Source of the DNA: Campanula takesimana
Lineage: Eukaryota > Streptophyta > Magnoliopsida > Asterales > Campanulaceae
Direction of reading: 5' to 3'
NCBI GenBank assembly: GCA_026119855.1
Contig: JAOWBW010000444.1
Location: 806,001-870,000 of the forward strand
Length of the DNA stretch: 64,000 nucleotides
Shown one piece after another: positions 58,313-64,000 of this stretch. Both the position numbers and the translations under genes were made by a program. How positions within the stretch are numbered: the stretch's first letter is position 1; each line of letters opens with the position of its first letter. The notes below the pieces were generated by a model. That model saw only the letters and a list, made by a program, of their open reading frames with translations, ran no database searches and was not told where the DNA came from.

Positions 58313-61300
58313 ATGGTTGAGACTGAAGGAGATCAGGCTGGTTCTTCAGGGCAAGGGGATGCCAGAGAAGAGGCCCGAATCATGTTTCAAGGGATGTTTG
58401 AAGCAGCCATGAAAACTTTAAATGATCAAAGGCAAGGAGGAGAACAAGCACCTCCGAGATATGGGATAGAACAGTTCCTAAAGATGAGACCAATGGGTTA
58501 TGAAGGAGAACCAGAGGTAATAAAGGTCGAGAGGTTGATTGAATCTATGGAGAAAATATTTGATGTTCTCAGATGTACTGATGAAGAACATGTCAGGTTT
58601 GATACTTATAAATTGAGTGGAGCTGCTGAGCACTGGTGGAGAGCTTTGAAAACTAATTGGGATGAGAATCATGTACCCTATACTTGGGAGAATTTTCTGA
58701 AGAAGTTCAAGGAACATTTCATTCCTTGGGTAGATCAAGACAAGAAGGAAATGGAGTTTCTCAACTTGGAGCCGAATACTATGTCTGTGGCTCAGTATAC
58801 ATCCAAATTCACAGAGTTATCCAGGTACTGTACTCACTTAGTGGCAACTGAGGAGAGGAAGGCTATGCGATTTGTAAAAGGATTGAGAATTGTGATCCGA
58901 AGTCAACTAGTATCCCACAAGTTGCAAGATTTTCAAGATGCTGTTGATAGAGCATATCAGGTGGAGCATGATATAGAAGAGCATAAGAGGAAAGTTGAAT
59001 TGACAGGTACAGGAAGGCAAGGAAGACCTCAACCACAGCGTGGTGATAATCGAGGAGGTCAGGGAACACCATCACAATTTAGAGGGAAACCGCAGGGGCA
59101 ACCAATTGCCAGGAATCAAGGTAACACCCCGGGAAATCAAGGTAGAAGAATATGTAATTACTGTCAGAAGGAAGGGCACTCTGAAGAGCGATGTTGGAAG
59201 AAGCAGGGAAAGTTTTTGAATTATGGTCAGCTTGGCCATTTTCAGAGGGATTGTCCACGAGCAAGGATTATACCATATGGGAGTGGAGCAGGATCATCTC
59301 AGGGTTAGAAGAGGGATGCATCAGGGAAGCCTAAGGTGTAGGGTCGTGTTTTTGCTATCAACCAACAGCAGGCTTCAGATTCTTCTAATGTGATAGGAGG
59401 TATAATTTTTGTGTCTAGTTTTAGGGCACGTGCACTTATAGACCCTGGCTCTTCGCATTCTTATGTGTCTGTGCATTTTGCTTCTCGATTACATGTTTCT
59501 TCTGAATCTCTACCTTATGTGTTAGAGGTGTCTACTCCTATAGGGGAGTGTTTGGTGACTAATAAGGTGTTACGTGGTTGTGATGTGCATATTTGGGAGC
59601 ATGTTTTATTTGCTGATTTAGTTGTTTTGCCATTACAAGATTTTGATATTATCTTGGGAATGGATTGGTTGAGTAAATACCATGCTTCAGTTGATTGTTA
59701 TAAAAAGGTGGTTACATTTTCTATACCTGATGTGCCTGAATTTACTTTTGAGGCTGCTCATTTGTTTAAGGGAATTCGTATTATTTCTTATGTGAAAGCT
59801 TGAAAGTTGTTGCATCGTGGTTGTATGGGGTATTTGGCCAGTGTTCTGGATACTACTAAAAAGTTGCCTGAAGTAGAGGATGTACATATTGTGAAAGAGT
59901 TTCCTGATGTGTTCTCTACTGAGTATTCTATGCCTCCCGATAGGGAGATCGATTTTTGTATTGATTTACTTCCAGGTACTACCCCGATATCTGAGTCACC
60001 TTATAGAATGGCTCCAGCTGAATTAAAGGAATTGAAAGTTCAATTGCAAGAATTACTTGATAGGGGTTTCATCCGACCCAGTGTATCACCGTGGGGAGCT
60101 CCTGTGTTGTTTGTAAAGAATAAAGATGGGTCCTTGAGACTATGCATCGACTATAGAAAACTGAATATGGTGACTGTAAAGAACAAATATCCTTTGCCTC
60201 ACATTGATGATTTATTTGATCAACTCCAAGGGTCAGTTGTATTTTTGAAGTTTGATTTGAGGAGTGGGTATCATCAGTTGAAGATTCACTCAGAAGACAT
60301 TCCTAAGACTGCTTTCCGTAGTAGGTATGTTCATTATGAGTTTCTTGTCATGCCTTTCGGGTTAACAAATGCTCCAGCTATTTTTATGGATATGATGAAT
60401 CGGGTTTTCAAGCCTTATCTTGATTCTTTTGTGGTTGTGTTTATCGATGATATCCTGGTTTATTCTAAGTCTCGAGAAGAACATGAGCAACACTTGCGAA
60501 TGGTTCTATCTATTCTTCGGGAGAAGCAGTGGTTTGCAAAATTCAGTAAGTGTGCTTTTTGGCTCGATGAAGTTTCTTTTCTTGGGCATGTGGTTTCTAA
60601 TAAAGGTATATCGGTTGATCCATCAAAAATTGAAGCCATTGTGAATTGGAAGAGGCCAGAATCAGTTACTGAAATTCGAGGTTTCTTGGGGTTAGCCGGG
60701 TACTACAGAAGATTTATTGAAGGGTTTTCCAAGATTGCAACACCACTGACTCAGTTGACTCGAAAGGATGTGCCATATGTGTGGGATGATAAATGTCAAG
60801 TCAGTTTTGAAGAATTAAAGAAGAGGTTGACCACCACTCCTATTATTGAACTGCCTAATGGGAATGATGACTTGGTGATTTATAGTGATGCTTCAAAAGA
60901 AGGTTTGGGGTGTGTTTTAATACAGAGTGGGAAGGTAATTGCGTATGCTTCAAGGAAGTTAACACCTTGTGAACAGAATTATCCGACCCATGACATGGAG
61001 CTTGTAGCTATTGTTTTTGCGTTACACAAATGGAAGCATTATCTATATGGAGCAAAGTTTGAGATTTTCACAGATCATCAGAGTTTAAAGTATCTTTTCT
61101 CCCAGAAAGAGTTGAATAATAGACAACGAAGATGGATGGAGCTGTTGAAGGATTATAATTGTACCATTTCTTATCATCCGGGCAAGGCGAATATGGTAGC
61201 TGATGCTATTAGTCGGAAATCTTATGTAGCTTCATTGATGGTGCGGGAATGGAAGATGTTAGAAGATGTTTGAGATTGGTGTCCTTATGAATCGATGCAT

Positions 61301-62783
61301 GGGGCTATATTTGCGAAGATCAGAGTATTGCCAACCTTAATTCAACAAATCAAAGATGTTCAGAAAGATGATCCTGAGTTAGTGAAGATAATGAGTAAAA
61401 TTAAAGATGGAAGATTTGAAGACTTTTCTCTCAGTTGTGAAGGGGTATTGACTTTTAGAGGTAGATTGTGTGTTCCTAATGTTGATGGGATTAAATTTCA
61501 AGTACTCGAGGAAGGCCATAAGTCGAGGTATACTATTCATCCCAGGAGTACCAAAATGTATCAAGATTTGAAGCAACACTTTTGGTTGAACAACATGAAG
61601 CGGGAGATAGCTGATTATGTGTCAAAGTGTTTAACTTGTCAACAGGTGAAAGCTGAACATCAGAGACCCGCAGGTTTGCTTCAACCTTTAGAAATACCGG
61701 AATGGAAATGGGAACATGTTACTATGAATTTTGTGTCAGGGTTACCTCGTACTCGAAGAAGGCATGATGCAGTTTGGGTGATTGTGGATAGATTGTCAAA
61801 GTCTTCTCACTTCTTACCTATTGAGATGGGTTATTCGATGGAAAAGCTTGCTACCTTGTACATTAATGAGATAGTGAAGTTGCATGGAGTTCCAGTTAGC
61901 ATTGTTTCTGATCGTGATCCTAGATTCACTTCTCGGTTTTGGCAAGCATTTCAGAAAGCTTTGGGTTCAGAATTGAGATTTAGTACTGCTTTTCATCCTC
62001 AAAACAGATGGCCAGTCAGAAAGGACTATTCAGATTCTTGAGGATATGTTGAGGGCTTGTTCAGTTGATTTTTCAGATTTTTGGGATATTCATTTGCCTC
62101 TCGTGGAATTTGCTTATAATAACAGTTTTCAGTCGAGTATTGGGATGGCTCCTTATGAAGCATTGTATGGGAGAAAATGTCGTTCACCTATTTGTTGGGA
62201 TGAAGTTGGGGAAGCAAAAATTTGGGGTGTTGATATGGTTAATGATTCAGTTGAAAAGGTTAAGCTTATTCGGGATCGATTGACTACTGCCCAGAGTCGA
62301 CAAAAGAGTTATGCAGATCACCGGAGGCGAGACCTTGAGTTTGAAAAGGGTGACTTTGTGTTTCTAAAAGTTTCTCCAAAGGTGGGAATTAAAAGATATG
62401 GGAAGAAAGGCAAGCTAGCACCGAGGTTTGTTGGGCCTTTTGAGATTTTGGGAAGAGTTGGAGATCGAGCTTATCGTCTTGCGTTACCTCCTTCTCTTGA
62501 CAAGATTCATAATTTGTTTCATGTTTCAATGCTTTGAAAGTATGTTTATGATCCATCTCATGTGTTATCTGAGATACCTGAGGATATTGAACCAAGTATG
62601 TCTTATGAGGAGCATCCAGTTCAAGTCATTGATTCTAAAGTCCAAGAATTGAGAACTAAAAGTATTCCTCTTGTTAGAGTTGTGAGGAGAAACCATAATG
62701 TGGAAGAATCAACTTGGGAGCTTCGGGAGGAAATGGAAAGGAAATACCCTTGGTTATTTGACACTTTTGGTAAGTTACCCTAA
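58313..62783 (+). pseudogene. Element E gag-pol polyprotein, decayed
   Basis: Homologous to D's gag-pol along its whole length. Starts at the ATG at 58313 (MVETEG). Gag with two zinc knuckles, the second with one Cys changed to Tyr; protease DPGS at about 59447; reverse transcriptase VFIDD near 60440; RNase H YSDAS near 60885; integrase with MNF instead of MDF at the first catalytic Asp; chromodomain to 62783. Breaks: TAG at 59307-59309 and 59338-59340, TGA at about 59801-59803, 61271-61273 and 62535-62537, and a one-base insertion near 62003. Against D, the stops replace CAG, CAA, CGA or CGG codons, mostly simple C-to-T changes. Cannot encode a functional protein. Confidence 0.92.
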
Positions 62784-62802
62784 AAATTCGGGACAAATTT
62801 TC

Positions 62803-62818
62803 TTTAAGGGTGAGTAAT
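62803..62818 (+). promoter_or_regulatory. Element E polypurine tract
   Basis: TTTAAGGGTGAGTAAT before the right LTR; one purine run is broken by a T compared with D. Confidence 0.8.
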
Positions 62819-64000
62819 TGTAACGACCCCAAAACCCGTCCCTAATTATTTTATATTTTTGGGGATTTTAATTTGAACTTATATGTGCATTTTATGTGTT
62901 GAGTCATATTTTATGATTTGCACATATTTTTTGATTAATTGTGTTATTTATTTGGTTAGTAGTAATAATGGTTAAGAGAGTTAAATGATTAAGTTGAAAC
63001 TATAGGGTACTTTGTGGAAATATAAGTTTAGGGGATTAAAGTGGTTAAAATGAAAGTTGAGTGATCAAAGTATAAAAATGGGGTAAAAATCTTTTATAAC
63101 ATGCCTATCCTTCTCTTCTCTCTCTGTGTTTACAAACAGCAACACTTCTCTCTCGTTCTTTCCTAGGGTTAAGAGAAAAAGGTAAGTTCATTTCATTTTG
63201 ATTTTATTTCTTTTTATTTACTACTCCATTTTAAAAATAATTATATAAATATGATCAGGGCGTTGAATAGATCATTTCTACCCGAACAAAACATATTTCA
63301 GCGATACTTTTTCCCGAAATAGGTAAATTACTAATTCCCCTTTAAATGTTAAAATGGTTATATATGTTATATTTGACACTTATGATTGTTATTTTTGTGA
63401 ATTGGATGATTTTTATGATACTTGTAATTTTGGGACAAAGGGAGTATTTTGGTAGAAATGAAGAGTTAAGTTTGAAAGTAATGTTTTTGGATGGTTGTTG
63501 CACTCCTGGTAATAGTATAAGTGTTAGTAAGTTATACTCCTACGCTTGGGACGGATGAAATTGACTTGCAGGAGAAATTGGAAATTCTGAGTCTAGGCTT
63601 GTGGGCGACTGCCCAGAGGGGCCCTGGGCAACCGCCCAAGATGGAAGGGTTTGGGTTTCAAATTTTGGTATTCTGGGCGACCGCCCAGGTTGGGGTGGGC
63701 GACCGCTCAGACCCCCTATTGAACAAAAGTAAATTAATTTCAAATGAGTTAGAAGTCAATCCTTGTCTAGGTTTTGGGTCCTTGTGTAGAGCACCTAGAG
63801 GGGTGTTTTGGGATGCTAAGATTTTAGATAATGGATTGATTGTGAATGTGTGCAAGATTGTTGTTTGACTTAATGTCATTGATAAAGGATTGTGTTGTGA
63901 CTTAATATCAATGTTGTGAACTCTTTTATGAGTAACGTGTTTATATCTTTATGATGAGATTTGTGTGGTTCCTTACTTTGGAATCATGCCCCGATTGTTG
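62819..64000 (+). repeat. Element E right LTR, incomplete at window edge
   Basis: Begins TGTAACGACC. About 1182 of an expected 2120 bp. Contains both empty sites of B and D and the four GC-rich words (63604-63712, two of them mutated). The right border and target duplication lie outside the window. Confidence 0.93.

Larger units (their letters stand above)
24950..64000 (+). mobile_element. Element E: Tekay-type Gypsy chromovirus, interrupted by B (with C) and D
   Basis: Host of the nest. Its left LTR is in three pieces (24950-25557, 47790-48142, 57042-58202; about 2122 bp together). The internal region is 58203-62818, and its right LTR begins at 62819 and runs past the window. The uninterrupted right LTR shows both empty insertion sites, CTTGT at 63423-63427 and TTGGG at about 63774. 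Gag-pol is decayed and the LTRs differ visibly, so E is the oldest of the four nested elements. It lies within the 115-bp array. Confidence 0.93.

Overview
This is a stretch of nuclear genome from a plant, probably a eudicot with a large, repeat-rich genome (the species cannot be named from the sequence). I see no convincing host gene, tRNA, rRNA or CRISPR array. Almost every base belongs to LTR retrotransposons or their remnants: two Sirevirus-type Ty1/Copia elements (A and B), three Tekay/Del-type chromovirus Ty3/Gypsy elements (C, D and E), and older debris of Tat/Ogre-type Gypsy elements.

Layout. 1-6856 is Tat debris: a broken RNase H/integrase, three LTR-like segments and a leader with the lineage's primer binding site. 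Element A (6857-20328, minus strand, TSD AGGAC) sits in that debris, which resumes at 20334-24949 and ends in several tandem repeats, including a 115-bp array. Element E (plus strand) is inserted in the 115-bp array at 24950 and runs off the right edge. E's left LTR is split twice: by B (25558-47784, plus, TSD CTTGT) and by D (48143-57036, plus, TSD TTGGG). B's own left LTR is split by C (25741-34228, minus, TSD CTTCA). The order of insertion is therefore Tat debris, then E, then B and D, then C inside B; A is independent of that series. D has an unbroken 1486-codon gag-pol and LTRs that differ at about two places, so it is very young. E's gag-pol is dead through several stops that look like C-to-T changes plus one frameshift. 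C keeps only gag. A and B have broken gag and pol.

The most unusual content is in A and B. After pol, each carries a third gene that looks like an independent transcription unit: a TATA box, a pyrimidine-rich leader, a short first exon (32 or 23 codons), a phase-0 intron of about 600 bp (607 and 595), and a long second exon. In both, the splice places the same AVGR motif exactly 19 residues into exon 2. The product has an N-terminal conserved region, a disordered Pro/Ser/Lys-rich middle with nuclear-localisation-like signals (PKKKRKL in B), and a C-terminal coiled coil. Each element is also seeded throughout (LTRs, coding regions, introns, spacers) with its own short word: TGCGCA about 48 times in A, AACCGC/GCGGTT about 57 times in B. 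I propose, as inference only, that the third gene encodes a nuclear protein acting on its own element through these words, by analogy with VANC anti-silencing proteins of VANDAL transposons.

Other points: C, D and E carry family-specific GC-rich words, four each, at the same LTR offset; their LTRs share two splice-donor-like sites at conserved offsets; and three Tat LTR fragments share a hairpin whose stem shows compensatory base changes. All counts were made by eye, without alignment or search tools.
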